From: Nansenia antarctica | Taxonomy: Eukaryota; Chordata; Actinopteri; Argentiniformes; Microstomatidae | DNA: 64,000 nucleotides | Assembly (NCBI GenBank): GCA_963989245.1 | Contig: OZ022347.1 | Coordinates: forward strand, 4,278,448 to 4,342,447 | Direction of reading: 5' to 3' | Shown here: positions 1 to 10,487 of the stretch, piece after piece | Layout of the letters: the number at the start of each line of letters is the position of its first letter | Numbering within the stretch: position 1 is the stretch's first letter | Notes under the pieces: model-generated | What the model saw: only the letters and a program-made list of their open reading frames with translations | What the model was told of the DNA's origin: nothing | Database searches by the model: none | Translations under genes and position numbers: made by a program

Positions 1-534
1 ACTCCTCATTATGTCTTCCCACTCACGCACATTCACTGCGTCCTTATCATCCCCTCTGAACGTTGGAGGCTCCTTCACCCTCCTGTGAGGTACCAACTGG
101 ACTTGGGACAGGTCTAGACTCTGGGTGGATGTATCAGTGGGCGTGGTCTGTGCATGCGCAGTGCTAAGAGGGGGTAGCGTTGAGTCAAGGCGTGCAAGTA
201 TGCTATCTGCCAGCTGTAGACCAACATCTCTAATTATGTCACTCATCTGGCTCACTACATCAGGTAACTGGAAAGCAGAGATTGGAGATGGGGTATCACT
301 GACCTGTGTGCTCGGTGCATGATCAATGTCGTGGCTCTGAGAAGGAACTGTGTCCCCACTAACTGAAAGGGCCCCAGCAGCATCCTGACTACCCACAACA
401 TGAACATCACCCCCCTGAACAGGACTATCATAACTCAACACCGGAATCCCCCTACCTCCACTGAGGAGGATCGCTCTACCCCTCCCAATGCTACTGCTTA
501 GTGGCGTACTGAAACATCCTGGTCTGTGGCTCAT
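1..534 (-). CDS. Gag-like protein of a Ty3/Gypsy-type element, N-terminal part (runs off the left edge)
   Basis: An ATG at 534 (minus strand) opens a frame of 178 codons that continues past position 1 without a stop. The N-terminal third is rich in Ser, Gly and Asp. The last part reads like the start of a retrotransposon Gag capsid region: a Pro-Pro-Thr-Phe-Arg-Gly-Asp-Asp stretch followed by a Trp-Glu-Asp segment, the usual 'PxFxG...W' entry to Gypsy gag. About 290 bases upstream lie a tRNA-type primer-binding site and an LTR in the same orientation, which supports a retrotransposon reading. Protease, reverse transcriptase and the second LTR would lie outside the window, so intactness cannot be judged. 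A domesticated gag-derived gene is possible but less likely given the LTR. Confidence 0.6.
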   Translation of the reverse strand, partial: MSHRPGCFSTPLSSSIGRGRAILLSGGRGIPVLSYDSPVQGGDVHVVGSQDAAGALSVSGDTVPSQSHDIDHAPSTQVSDTPSPISAFQLPDVVSQMSDIIRDVGLQLADSILARLDSTLPPLSTAHAQTTPTDTSTQSLDLSQVQLVPHRRVKEPPTFRGDDKDAVNVREWEDIMRS

Positions 535-809
535 GTTGAATTACAATTCAATAAAACAGTACTATACAGACTAATCAGATAAAAGACCAGTAAAGCAAAA
601 TGTCACCAAAACAGCAATAAAACTAAAATAAATCACAGATCACATGTGTGATCACATTCATTAATTCAACAATCCATTTGTGCATAACATCACCGAATGA
701 ACTGAGTGAAACCATACGCCGCCCACCAGACAGCACGCAGGAGCGGTCCAGCAGAGTGATCCAGCAGAGTGGTCCCGGGTCAAGGTGAAGAGTTGACTTC
801 AGGTCCACA

Positions 810-822
810 GGTCACGGCACCA
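810..822 (-). other. Primer-binding site, tRNA-His type
   Basis: Read on the minus strand this is TGGTGCCGTGACC. The first 12 bases are complementary to the 3' end of vertebrate tRNA-His including its CCA tail. It lies 3 bases downstream of the LTR end, where a reverse-transcription primer site belongs. Confidence 0.6.
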
Positions 823-825
823 ATA

Positions 826-1104
826 TGACGGGGTGTATCTTTTCATGAATCACTCTCAGCTGGATGGCTCACGTTCATTTATTCTGTAAAAAACAGTGCA
901 TCAAATTCTGGACACGGGACTTGCAGGGTCATCGAGCTACATTCGCATCAGTGGTTAAGAATGAACTGAGGGAGATCACGTTACGTCCCGTGCAACTGCA
1001 CTGTCACGGATACACCCCGGATATACCACGTCATTAAACCCCTAGAGGGCGCAGTTTAGCTCTATTTTAGCTATAATTAAACTTGAACTTTCTACTCCGT
1101 TACA
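826..1104 (-). mobile_element. 5' LTR of the left-edge Ty3/Gypsy-like element
   Basis: A 279-bp segment that on the minus strand begins TGTAACGGAG and ends CCCGTCA, so it has TG...CA ends and abuts the tRNA-His-like primer site. It contains an AATAAA polyadenylation-type signal. The partner LTR is outside the window, so the borders rest on terminal dinucleotides and primer-site position only. The 5 bases outside the end (CACAT, 1105-1109) would be the target-site duplication. Confidence 0.5.
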
Positions 1105-1254
1105 CACATACAGTATACCATCAAATAAAAGCAGAGAATCTCTACAGTGTGGGTTTTCACTGCTAAATAAAGAACACTCAATCTTGAGATGATGAGTCCT
1201 CACACTAATTTTACTTCAATGATCCCAGTTGGCAGTAAAATACATCACTGAGGT

Positions 1255-1828
1255 ACAATAATACCCTGCATAATCAACATCTACAATATGCATTATCAAC
1301 ATCTACAATACCCTGCATAATCAATATCTACAATACCCTGCGTAATCAACATCTACAATACCCTGCATAATCAGCATCTACAATACCCTGCATAATCAAC
1401 ATCTACAATACCCTGCATAATCAACATCTACAATACCCTGCATAATCAGCATCTACAATACCCTGCATAATCAACATCTACAATACCCTGCATAATCAGC
1501 ATCTACAATACCCTGCATAATCAGCATCTACAATACCCTGCGTAATCAACATCTACAATACCCTGCATAATCAACATCTACAATACCCTGCATAATCAAC
1601 ATCTACAATACCCTGCATAATCAGCATCTACAATACCCTGCATAATCAACATCTACAATACCCTGCATAATCAGCATCTACAATACCCTGCATAATCAAC
1701 ATCTACAATACCCTGCATAATCAGCATCTACAATACCCTGCATAATCAGCATCTACAATACCCTGCATAATCAGCATCTACAATACCCTGCATAATCAGC
1801 ATCTACAATACCCTGCATAATCAACATA
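1255..1828. repeat. 25-bp minisatellite, about 22 copies
   Basis: Tandem head-to-tail units of 25 bp built on ATCTACAATACCCTGC followed by ATAATCA(A/G)C. The main variation is an A/G alternation near the unit end and an occasional CATAAT/CGTAAT change. There are no spacers of unique sequence, so it is not a CRISPR-like array. No gene is seen in it. Confidence 0.93.
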
Positions 1829-2410
1829 TGACACATATTTCAATCCTTGTTGACTGTGACTTTTGTCTGTTAATTATCGTCCAGAGTGATGGTATGGGGG
1901 GGGGGATCAATGCGCAGGATCAATGCGCATTACAATACATCAATCAGTGATTTAACTCTTCATATGCTTCCTATGGGAGCTTCAGATCAACAACTTCCAG
2001 TAACATTCCCTGGTCTAAGAGAGACACCTACTGGTCAATAAGAAGAACTACACCAAATACACTAATACTGGGGCCTTTAGTCTTTGAGGCCTGTACAATT
2101 TCACTTTAAGTGTAGTAAAAAAAAAAAAATCGACAGTCTCCAATTCAAGGTAAGGCTTTATAGCGTGAGTCTTGGTGTGACAGGTGGGGTTTGAACATGG
2201 GTCTTATCGCTCTATCCCATGACATCAACATATTACAGTATTATAAGTGTAAATGTAAATGTTATAACTACTGCACAATACTGGATTACTTGTATACCAT
2301 TGGACTAATTTACTACTGTACTGTATTGTATTATATAGCATTTATCATCATCACACTCTGCACAGCATTGCACTATTGAAGCCACTGTAAAATCCATCAT
2401 CCATTCACCT
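1829..2410. other. Non-coding stretch, probably old LINE 3' end
   Basis: No supportable gene. It holds a G-run near 1896, an A-run near 2118 and an AT-rich part (2190-2400) resembling the 3' untranslated tail of a CR1/L2-type LINE. That tail appears to resume after the BEL element at 9428-9570, so the BEL element probably landed inside it. Confidence 0.35.
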
Positions 2411-2979
2411 TGTCATGGTTTCTTAGGTTTTCATTTTAGAGACATCTAGTGGACATTTTATGACATTACATTTGTTACTGCCTTTATTCAGTTTCGGTTT
2501 TGATTAGTCACATGACGAACATTAGTCACATGACGTGAGCACACTGTTCAGACGTGATAGCTCGTGCAACAGCTAGTTGAGAGAAAAAGCTCCGGAGAAT
2601 CTCTTTGTTTACATTCTTGCCCTGGAAAAGGCTTTGCTTGTAAGTTGCCTTTTCTTTTCTTGTTTAACTATAATGTATATGTTTATAAATACATAGCTTA
2701 TATTATTTAAGTATAACTATTTGTATTGCTATACTGATATTATATGTTGGCTACATACTGTTGATGTTGAAAGTGTAACAGTATAGTTTTGAGCATTACA
2801 GTAATTGTACTCTTATGTTTATTTACAGTTTTACAAAATAACCAAACGACCATTCATGTTTCTGAGGGTTGAGTAAAGAACTAAACTTTACTCCAGCGTC
2901 TGAGGATTCATTTATGTGTCAGTGTGTGTTCGCTATCTGTGGAAGTTGCGCCCTGGTTACGCGCAGTGGGAACAGAATA
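2411..2979 (+). repeat. BEL/Pao 5' LTR
   Basis: Direct repeat of 8859-9427, one mismatch in 569 bp. It should carry the promoter. The CACCT duplication lies immediately outside. Confidence 0.93.
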
Positions 2980-3085
2980 GTAAAAAAGCAACCACTCAGC
3001 GGGCGGATCGACTCAAGGAGAGAGATCTTCAGCGCAAGCACTGCTCCCCATCATCCTTGCTCACGCCAAGCACACAGCAATATTC

Positions 3086-6000
3086 ATGATGGAAGAGTTG
3101 AGCAATGCTGAGACAAGGTCAGTGGCCTCTAGCACATCTAGGTCTTTTAAATCAACAGCCAGTAGGGCAGCTGTCAATGCACGTGTCAAAGTGGAAGTAG
3201 CACGCACACGTGCTGGCTATGCAAAAATGGAATCAGAGATTATGATCGAAAAAGCCCAAATGGAAGCAAAATTAAAGAACTTGCTGCATGAGAAAGAAGT
3301 GGCAGAAGCCATCGCTGAAGCTAATGTTCTTGAAGCAGCAGCGGAGGAAGAAAACAACGGTATCGAAGCTGTCATTCATGCCACTGTTGACCGCACACGC
3401 CAGTACGTAGAACAACAGTCACAGCTACCACTATCTGCCGAAGATGTTAAGGACTCTATAGCCAATCTGGAACCGATAGTCCATAGGCTGAGATCCTCCT
3501 CACCACCCAGACAGCGTCTGGCTGTTTCATACGAGAGACAGCACTCCTCCACCGTGAAGCATGAGCACAGCTCTCCATCACTGCGACCTAGTAGGCCAAA
3601 GACATCAGAGCAGCTCACACCCAGCAGGCCCAAGGGTTCACCATACAAACCAACAGGAAGCGGTGACACAACCGACATCAGTGATGTGGCTCGGTACCTA
3701 GCACGCAGAGACCTCGTAACCTCCGGTCTCACCAAGTTCGATGATCACCCAGAAAATTACTGGGCATGGAAGTCGTCCTTCAAGAACGCCATTGACGGAC
3801 TACTACTCAGTGCTAATGAAGAGATGGACCTCATGATTAAGTGGTTAGGGAGTGAATCTGCAAAGCACGTGAAACGAATAAGAGCAGTACATGTAGGTCA
3901 TTCATCTCAAGGTCTATGCAAAGCTTGGGAACGCTTAGAAGAGTGCTTCGGGTCTCCAGAGGTAATTGAAAAGTCCCTCTTCGACAGGCTGGAGAACTTC
4001 CCAAAGATCAGCAATAAAGATCCTGTGAAGCTGAGAGAGCTAAGTGACCTTCTCCAAGAGTTGGAAGCAGCCATGTTCGAAGGTTACCTGCCTGGTTTGA
4101 GCTATCTGGACACTTCACGCGGCATTTTGCCCATCGTAGACAAGTTGCCCTACAACATCCAAGAGAAATGGATATCACAGGGTTCCAGATACAAAGCTGA
4201 GCGACAGGTAGTTTTTCCCCCATTCACATTCTTCTGCGAGTTCATCACCAAAGAGGCACGAGCTCGCAATGACCCAAGCTTCAGGCTATCGATGAGCAAC
4301 ACAGCCCAGATGAAGTCAGAGCAGCCATTCAAGAGACAAAGTAAGAGCATGGTCTCTGCACATAAGACAGATGTCTCTCACGAGAAAGACACACGAGACG
4401 GTTCAGGCCGAACAGCAGTGGACATAAAAAAACTATGCCCTCTCCATAAGAAGCCACACCCCCTAACACGCTGCAGAGGTTTCAGAAGCAAGCCCCTCGA
4501 GGAGCGCAAGGCCTTCCTCAAAGACAACGGTGTCTGCTTCAGATGTTGTTCCACAACTACTCATCTAGCCAAGAACTGCACCACAGCCATCAAGTGCATG
4601 GAATGTGAGAGTAACAGCCACACCACGGCTCTTCATCCAGGACCTCCGCCTCCAGCCCCATCTGAGGATGGCGGGGAGGGAGAAGGAGGATCAGACCAAT
4701 CTGCAGTCACCTCAAATTGCACAGAAGTCTGTGGAGAGGGTCAAAGCGGCAGATCCTGCTCGAATATTTGCCTGGTGAATATATTCCCAGAAGCACACCC
4801 AGAGAGAGCAACCAGAGCATATGTTGTGCTGGATGACCAAAGCAACAGGTCGCTTGCAAGGTCTGAATTCTTTGATATGTTCCACATCAAGGGGTCAGAT
4901 TCAGCATTCACACTTCGTACATGTGCAGGTACAACTCAGATGACAGGAAGGAGAGCCACAGGCTTTGTGGTGGAATCTGTGGATGGAGCTACAACAGTGA
5001 CACTACCTACACTAATAGAGTGTAACAACATTCCCACCGAAAGAGCTGAGATACCTACGCCAGAAGCAGCGTTGCATCATTCCCACCTCAAGCCCATAGC
5101 ATATGGTATACCACCTTTGGATTCTAAAGCACAGATCCTTCTCTTGCTAGGCCGAGACATCCTTAGAGTTCATAAAGTGCGGGAGCAACGGAACGGTCCA
5201 CATGACGCCCCCTACGCACAACGACTCGACCTGGGATGGGTCATCATAGGAGAAGTCTGCCTAGAGGCAGCCCACAAGCCTTCAGACATCCAAAGCTACC
5301 GCACCAATGTGCTTGAGAACCAACGCCCTTCATTCTTCAGCCCATGTCCGAACAGGATCCAGGTGAAGGAGCAATATGTTCCGAAGCCAGCACATCAGAT
5401 TGCCCCAGCGCAAGGCACCCACAGTATCCGGGAATGCAACTTAGGGAGCACCATCTTCAACACGTCCGAGGATGACAACAAGATTGGACTCTCTATTGAA
5501 GACAGACTGTTCTTAAAGGTCATGGACAAAGAAATGTATATGGATGACTGCAACAGCTGGGTGGCACCATTGCCATTCAGAACACCCCGTCAGCAACTCC
5601 CTCACAGCCGAGGCCAGGCCCTCACACGACTTACCTCTCTTCAAAACACACTGGAGAAAAGGCCAGAGATGAAGAGGCACTTCATCGCGTTCATGCAGAA
5701 CATCTTCGACCGTGATCATGCTGAGCTGGCTCCTACATTGGAGAACGGACAAGAATGTTGGTACTTACCTATCTTCGGGGTTTATCACCCTCAGAAGCCA
5801 GGCCAGATTCGAGTCGTCTTCGATTCCAGTGCAAAATGGAAAGGTGTGTCACTGAACGATGTTCTCCTTTCTGGTCCGGACTTAAATAACAGCCTCTTAG
5901 GAGTACTGGTGCGATTCAGACGAGAACCGATCGCTGTCACTGTGGACATAGAACAAATGTTTCACAGCTTCGTTGTGAAAGAAGACCACAGGAACTTTCT

Positions 6001-8764
6001 CCGCTTTCTGTGGTACGAGGACAACGATCCTAGGAACGACATATGTGAGTACCGCATGAAGGTTCACGTATTCGGGAACAGTCCCTCTCCTGCGGTGGCA
6101 ATCTATGGTCTCAGACGTGCTGCAGCTCATGGTGAAGAAGAATTTGGGTCTGACGACAAACAGTTCATCGAAAGAGAGTTCTACGTTGACGACGGACTCC
6201 TGTCAAGGCCCACAGCACGTGAAGCCATCGACCTACTGAAGCGGACACAGGAGATGCTTGCTGTGTCGAACCTGCGACTTCACAAAGTTGCTTCCAACAG
6301 CCAGGAGGTTATGGAAGCATTCTCTGCTGAGGACCGAGCAAAGGGACTCAAAGACCTAAACTTGGATGTCGATCCCACTCCTATTCAACGGAGCCTTGGA
6401 GTGAGTTGGGATCTGAAGAAAGATGTCTTCACGTTTCAAGTAGCAGAATCCACAAAGCCTTTCACACGTAGGGGTGTTCTAGCTACTGTCAACGGCCTCT
6501 TCGATCCACTTGGATTCGTTGCACCAGTTACGATACAGGGAAAGATCCTGTTACGAGAGCTCACAAACGAAGCCTCCGACTGGGACTCTCCTCTTCCTCC
6601 AGAAAGGGAAGATGAGTGGAACGCTTGGAGAAGCTCTCTTCAAGACCTCAGGCAGTTGGAGATCCCAAGAACCTATTCTGCTTCTACAATCTCAACAGCC
6701 ATAAGAAAGGAGCTACACGTGTTCTCAGACGCTTCAGTGAAGGCTATTGCAGCAGTCGCCTATCTCCAAGTAATTGATGTTGAGCAAAAATGTCAAGTAG
6801 GATTTGTCCTTGGAAAAGCTAAGTTAACTCCACAGTCGGCTCACACTATCCCAAGATTGGAGTTGGGAGCTGCCGTGTTGGGTGTGGAAGTCGCTGAGCT
6901 AGTCACAAGCGAGCTAGATATAGCTCTGGATGCTGTAAAGTTCTATACAGATAGCCGAGTTGTCCTAGGATACATCAGCAACCAGACAAGAAGGTTCTAT
7001 GTATATGTGAGCAACAGAGTGCAGCGTATACGGCGGTCTTCTGAACCAACCCAGTGGCACTACATCTCCACAAGCCATAACCCAGCTGACCTTGGCACAC
7101 GTTCTGTGCCTGCAGCTATGCTAGGTGAGACAACCTGGCTTAGAGGACCAACGTTTCTGCTACAAGTAGAGGAACCATCATCACCTGAAGTCTTTGACCT
7201 CATCAACCCGGACTCAGATATAGAGGTGCGGGCACACATCACCAACCTGCCCAACGACAGAACACACCTTGCATCTCACAGATTCGAGCGTTTTTCCTCA
7301 TGGAAGCGACTTGTGAGAGCAACAAGTTCACTCATCCACATCGTGGAATCCTGTAAGGCTACCAGCAAAGATCAGGATCAAACTTGCAGTTCATGGCATC
7401 ACTGCAAGCAGCCTCGCACAGCTGAAGAACTGACAAAAGCTGAACTCATCATCATCAAATGCGTGCAAGGAGAGGCTTACAAGGACGAACTTGCGTGCAT
7501 AGCAAGTGGAAAGGACATCTCAAGAAGTAGTCCTCTGAAGAAACTCAATCCCTATTGCGACGAAGAAGGCCTCCTGAGAATAGGGGGACGGCTCAGACAT
7601 TCAGATCTCGCCTACAAGGAAAAACACCCTCTTGTTATTCCGGGACGGAAACACATCGCAAAGCTACTTGTGGAACACCATCACCAAAGGGTGATGCACC
7701 AAGGCCGAGTCTTTACCGAAGGCGCTGTCCGCACTGCAGGGTACTGGATCATGGGAGCAAGACGACTGATCAAAGGCATCCTTCACGACTGTGTAACCTG
7801 CAAGAAGCTCAGAGGCAGAGTGACGGAACAGATGATGGCCGACCTACCTGTTGATCGCCTGAGTACTGAACCCCCATTCACCTACGTGGGACTGGACGTC
7901 TTCGGCCCCTGGCATGTAAGCACAAGACGCACAAGAGGAGGACAGGCAAACAGTAAAAGATGGGCTGTTCTTTTCACATGTCTAAGTACGCGCGCTGTCC
8001 ACATCGAATTGATTGAGTCAATGGACACATCATGCTTTATCAATGCGCTACGCAGGTTCTTTAGTCTAAGAGGACCTGCCAAACAGATTAGATCAGATTG
8101 TGGAACAAATTTCACAGGCGCATGCAGAGAGCTGAACATTCTGCTGACCGACCCCAACATGCCTAGCATTCGAAAGTACCTGGGAGAAGAGGGCTGCTCA
8201 TGGGTCTTCAACCCACCTCATTCATCCCACATGGGAGGCTCCTGGGAAAGGATGATAGGGATATCAAGGCGCATACTTGACTCCATGCTGCTCAAGGCTT
8301 GCCCTTCTCGCCTGACTCATGAAGTTCTCTCCACCCTGATGGCAGAGGTTACAGCCATAATCAACGCCAGACCTCTCACCCCCATCTCAATGGATCCAGA
8401 CTCTCCTTTTCTTCTAACACCAGCTATGCTTCTTACGCAGAAGATGTGCACTCCACTTCCTCCTCCGGGAAATTTCAGTGATACGGACCTCCACAGACAG
8501 CAGTGGAAACAGGTTCAGCACCTTGCAAATACTTTCTGGAGCCGATGGAGACATGAATACCTCACGACACTACAGAGTCGCAGCAAGTGGCAAGAGGAAC
8601 GTCCGAACCTCAAAGTAGGGGATTTGGTCCTTCTCAAAGATGCTCAAGCTAAGCGCAACGACTGGCCCTTAGGACTAGTCAGCCAGACATTCCCTGACAA
8701 GGACGGGAAGATCAGAAGAATCGAAGTGAAGATCACCAAACATGGGACGGCTAAACGTTCTTGA
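3086..8764 (+). CDS. BEL/Pao Gag-Pol polyprotein
   Basis: A single 1,892-residue frame with no internal stop or shift. Order of parts: a Lys/Glu-rich coiled-coil-like region (about 45-90), Gag capsid-like region from about 215 (FDDHPENYWAWK), Cys/His knuckles (CFRC at about 484 and CMEC at about 505), and aspartic protease around 578 (VVLDDQSNRS, with Asp-Gln-Ser in place of the usual Asp-Ser/Thr-Gly). Then come reverse transcriptase (VDIEQMFHSF near 950; YVDD near 1032), RNase H (HVFSDAS near 1211), integrase H2C2 zinc site (about 1531-1577), catalytic core (GLDVFGPW, SDCGTNF, and Glu in GGSWERM near 1715) and a basic C-terminal tail. This order and the DDQS protease are typical of BEL/Pao. 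ATG 3086 is the first in frame; 3089 is an alternative. All key catalytic residues seen are present. Confidence 0.95.
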   Translation: MMEELSNAETRSVASSTSRSFKSTASRAAVNARVKVEVARTRAGYAKMESEIMIEKAQMEAKLKNLLHEKEVAEAIAEANVLEAAAEEENNGIEAVIHATVDRTRQYVEQQSQLPLSAEDVKDSIANLEPIVHRLRSSSPPRQRLAVSYERQHSSTVKHEHSSPSLRPSRPKTSEQLTPSRPKGSPYKPTGSGDTTDISDVARYLARRDLVTSGLTKFDDHPENYWAWKSSFKNAIDGLLLSANEEMDLMIKWLGSESAKHVKRIRAVHVGHSSQGLCKAWERLEECFGSPEVIEKSLFDRLENFPKISNKDPVKLRELSDLLQELEAAMFEGYLPGLSYLDTSRGILPIVDKLPYNIQEKWISQGSRYKAERQVVFPPFTFFCEFITKEARARNDPSFRLSMSNTAQMKSEQPFKRQSKSMVSAHKTDVSHEKDTRDGSGRTAVDIKKLCPLHKKPHPLTRCRGFRSKPLEERKAFLKDNGVCFRCCSTTTHLAKNCTTAIKCMECESNSHTTALHPGPPPPAPSEDGGEGEGGSDQSAVTSNCTEVCGEGQSGRSCSNICLVNIFPEAHPERATRAYVVLDDQSNRSLARSEFFDMFHIKGSDSAFTLRTCAGTTQMTGRRATGFVVESVDGATTVTLPTLIECNNIPTERAEIPTPEAALHHSHLKPIAYGIPPLDSKAQILLLLGRDILRVHKVREQRNGPHDAPYAQRLDLGWVIIGEVCLEAAHKPSDIQSYRTNVLENQRPSFFSPCPNRIQVKEQYVPKPAHQIAPAQGTHSIRECNLGSTIFNTSEDDNKIGLSIEDRLFLKVMDKEMYMDDCNSWVAPLPFRTPRQQLPHSRGQALTRLTSLQNTLEKRPEMKRHFIAFMQNIFDRDHAELAPTLENGQECWYLPIFGVYHPQKPGQIRVVFDSSAKWKGVSLNDVLLSGPDLNNSLLGVLVRFRREPIAVTVDIEQMFHSFVVKEDHRNFLRFLWYEDNDPRNDICEYRMKVHVFGNSPSPAVAIYGLRRAAAHGEEEFGSDDKQFIEREFYVDDGLLSRPTAREAIDLLKRTQEMLAVSNLRLHKVASNSQEVMEAFSAEDRAKGLKDLNLDVDPTPIQRSLGVSWDLKKDVFTFQVAESTKPFTRRGVLATVNGLFDPLGFVAPVTIQGKILLRELTNEASDWDSPLPPEREDEWNAWRSSLQDLRQLEIPRTYSASTISTAIRKELHVFSDASVKAIAAVAYLQVIDVEQKCQVGFVLGKAKLTPQSAHTIPRLELGAAVLGVEVAELVTSELDIALDAVKFYTDSRVVLGYISNQTRRFYVYVSNRVQRIRRSSEPTQWHYISTSHNPADLGTRSVPAAMLGETTWLRGPTFLLQVEEPSSPEVFDLINPDSDIEVRAHITNLPNDRTHLASHRFERFSSWKRLVRATSSLIHIVESCKATSKDQDQTCSSWHHCKQPRTAEELTKAELIIIKCVQGEAYKDELACIASGKDISRSSPLKKLNPYCDEEGLLRIGGRLRHSDLAYKEKHPLVIPGRKHIAKLLVEHHHQRVMHQGRVFTEGAVRTAGYWIMGARRLIKGILHDCVTCKKLRGRVTEQMMADLPVDRLSTEPPFTYVGLDVFGPWHVSTRRTRGGQANSKRWAVLFTCLSTRAVHIELIESMDTSCFINALRRFFSLRGPAKQIRSDCGTNFTGACRELNILLTDPNMPSIRKYLGEEGCSWVFNPPHSSHMGGSWERMIGISRRILDSMLLKACPSRLTHEVLSTLMAEVTAIINARPLTPISMDPDSPFLLTPAMLLTQKMCTPLPPPGNFSDTDLHRQQWKQVQHLANTFWSRWRHEYLTTLQSRSKWQEERPNLKVGDLVLLKDAQAKRNDWPLGLVSQTFPDKDGKIRRIEVKITKHGTAKRS

Positions 8765-8858
8765 GACCAATATCTGAGACAGTGCTTCTCATGTCGCCAA
8801 AGGACTGAGTATCCCTGAGTTAGTTCATAGTGGTATTTCCTCCATACCAGACGGGGAG

Positions 8859-9427
8859 TGTCATGGTTTCTTAGGTTTTCATTTTAGAGACATCTAGTGG
8901 ACATTTTATGACATTACATTTGTTACTGCCTTTATTCAGTTTCGGTTTTGATTAGTCACATGACGAACATTAGTCACATGACGTGAGCACACTGTTCAGA
9001 CGTGATAGCTCGTGCAACAGCTAGTTGAGAGAAAAAGCTCCGGAGAATCTCTTTGTTTACATTCTTGCCCTGGAAAAGGCTTTGCTTGTAAGTTGCCTTT
9101 TCTTTTCTTGTTTAACTATAATGTATATGTTTATAAATACATAGCTTATATTATTTAAGTATAACTATTTGTATTGCTATATTGATATTATATGTTGGCT
9201 ACATACTGTTGATGTTGAAAGTGTAACAGTATAGTTTTGAGCATTACAGTAATTGTACTCTTATGTTTATTTACAGTTTTACAAAATAACCAAACGACCA
9301 TTCATGTTTCTGAGGGTTGAGTAAAGAACTAAACTTTACTCCAGCGTCTGAGGATTCATTTATGTGTCAGTGTGTGTTCGCTATCTGTGGAAGTTGCGCC
9401 CTGGTTACGCGCAGTGGGAACAGAATA
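8859..9427 (+). repeat. BEL/Pao 3' LTR
   Basis: Matches 2411-2979 with one difference. It is preceded by the polypurine tract and followed by the CACCT target-site duplication. Confidence 0.93.
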
Positions 9428-9570
9428 CACCTTTTTACTTACTTGTTACTTATTATTATTGTGTTTCTTGTATCTGAATGTTGCAATGTCAATGTTGAGG
9501 GACCACATCCAAATAAATGTACTCTTGTGTACTTATAAAAGCAATTCTGATTCTGACATCACTGTCATAA
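9428..9570 (+). mobile_element. LINE 3' tail (interrupted by the BEL element)
   Basis: Contains AATAAATGTACTC and a terminal GATTCTGAC-type end, the usual look of a CR1/L2-type LINE 3' terminus. It probably continues the AT-rich tail left of 2411. Confidence 0.4.
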
Positions 9571-9702
9571 TTTAATAATAATTTAATTAATAATTTTAAA
9601 GTCATCACGTCAGCATTGCCCTGGACCCCTATACTGTAGGCACTTGTGTAGATCTGAAAGGTTATAGGATCGGTATAAGAATGATGGTGTGTTGACACCC
9701 CA

Positions 9703-10003
9703 ACGTCCTCTAGTGGGACTTGTGCTCACAGCCCAGCACCGTGCAGCTCGATTGGCATTTGCCAGAGAACAGCAGAATTGTCAGGTTCACCATTGAATCC
9801 ATTGAATTCATTCATTCATTCATTCATTCATTGGCGCCTCGTTCTCTTCACAGACGAGAGCAGGTTCACACTGAGCACATGTGACAGACGTGAAAGAGTC
9901 TGGAGACGCCGTGGAGAACGTTATGCTGCCTGCAACATCATCCAGCATCACCGGTTTGGCGTGTCAGTGATGGTCTGGGGAGGCATATCCTTGAAGTGTT
10001 ATT
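9703..10003 (+). pseudogene. Tc1/mariner transposase fragment
   Basis: Translation gives a Tc1-type catalytic segment: LVLFTDESRFTL (first catalytic Asp) followed by ERVWRRRGERY and VSVMVWGGIS, the familiar Tc1 spacing. The upstream part (HRAARLAFAREQQNW) is separated from it by a stop and by an (ATTC)n stretch at about 9806-9832, where the sequence should read continuously. No terminal repeats are seen. It is a broken relic, not a functional transposase. Confidence 0.75.
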
Positions 10004-10487
10004 CAGAACCCACCATGACACCAGAGGGTGACGCCGTCCTCCCTCCCAGCTGCACCCTTGTTCCATCCCAGGGTTCCCTCACCTTCTGAAACATCAAATT
10101 CAAGGACCCAACACGGCATAGTTTGAGACAGAACTAGTTGACGAGCTAAGTAAAACATTTTTGAATGTATATTTCTTTTATTTTTTAGAGAGATAGAGAG
10201 AGAGGGGAATACAAGCACTTTCAATGACCCAAGTCTATTTTCACAAACTTTCAAGGACTTCAAGGACCCGTGGGAACCCTGCCATCCCCCTTTTCCTTCT
10301 ACGTCTGTCCTGCTCTGAATTTAACCCCGTCAAACGACCTCCCTAAACAACACAAATGAAAATCACACACAGAAACTTTAAATGCAGAGTGGACCTTACT
10401 GTCTAGCCAAGCTGAGCCCTGCTAGGGACTAATTCACCATCAGCCTGCACAATAATCACTTCCCATGTGGCCGCGGGAACAGCTAAT
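10004..10487. other. Non-coding stretch, nothing recognised
   Basis: No gene or clear repeat boundary found. A short GAGA-rich patch lies at about 10188-10204. Confidence 0.4.

Larger units (their letters stand above)
2411..9427 (+). mobile_element. Complete BEL/Pao LTR retrotransposon
   Basis: A 7,017-bp element with two 569-bp LTRs (2411-2979 and 8859-9427), both beginning TGTCATGG and ending CAGAATA. The flanking CACCT at 2406-2410 and 9428-9432 is a 5-bp target-site duplication, the size known for BEL/Pao. A purine-rich tract (GACGGGGAG, ending at 8858) precedes the 3' LTR as a polypurine tract. The internal region holds one uninterrupted gag-pol frame. Only one substitution was found between the LTRs (C near 2735, T near 9182), so the insertion is recent. 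Border positions are well supported by the TSD. Confidence 0.95.

Noticed and set aside
623..808. 61-codon frame upstream of the left-edge gag
   Set aside because: It lies in the leader between the primer site and the gag ATG and has no recognisable content.
1255..1828. CRISPR-like regular array
   Set aside because: Units are contiguous 25-bp tandem copies with no unique spacers, and the genome is animal.
2160..2235. tRNA gene or tRNA-derived SINE on the minus strand
   Set aside because: GTTCAAACCCC resembles a T-loop/B-box, but no convincing cloverleaf or A-box could be built by eye, and the poly-A/T is on the wrong side to be sure.
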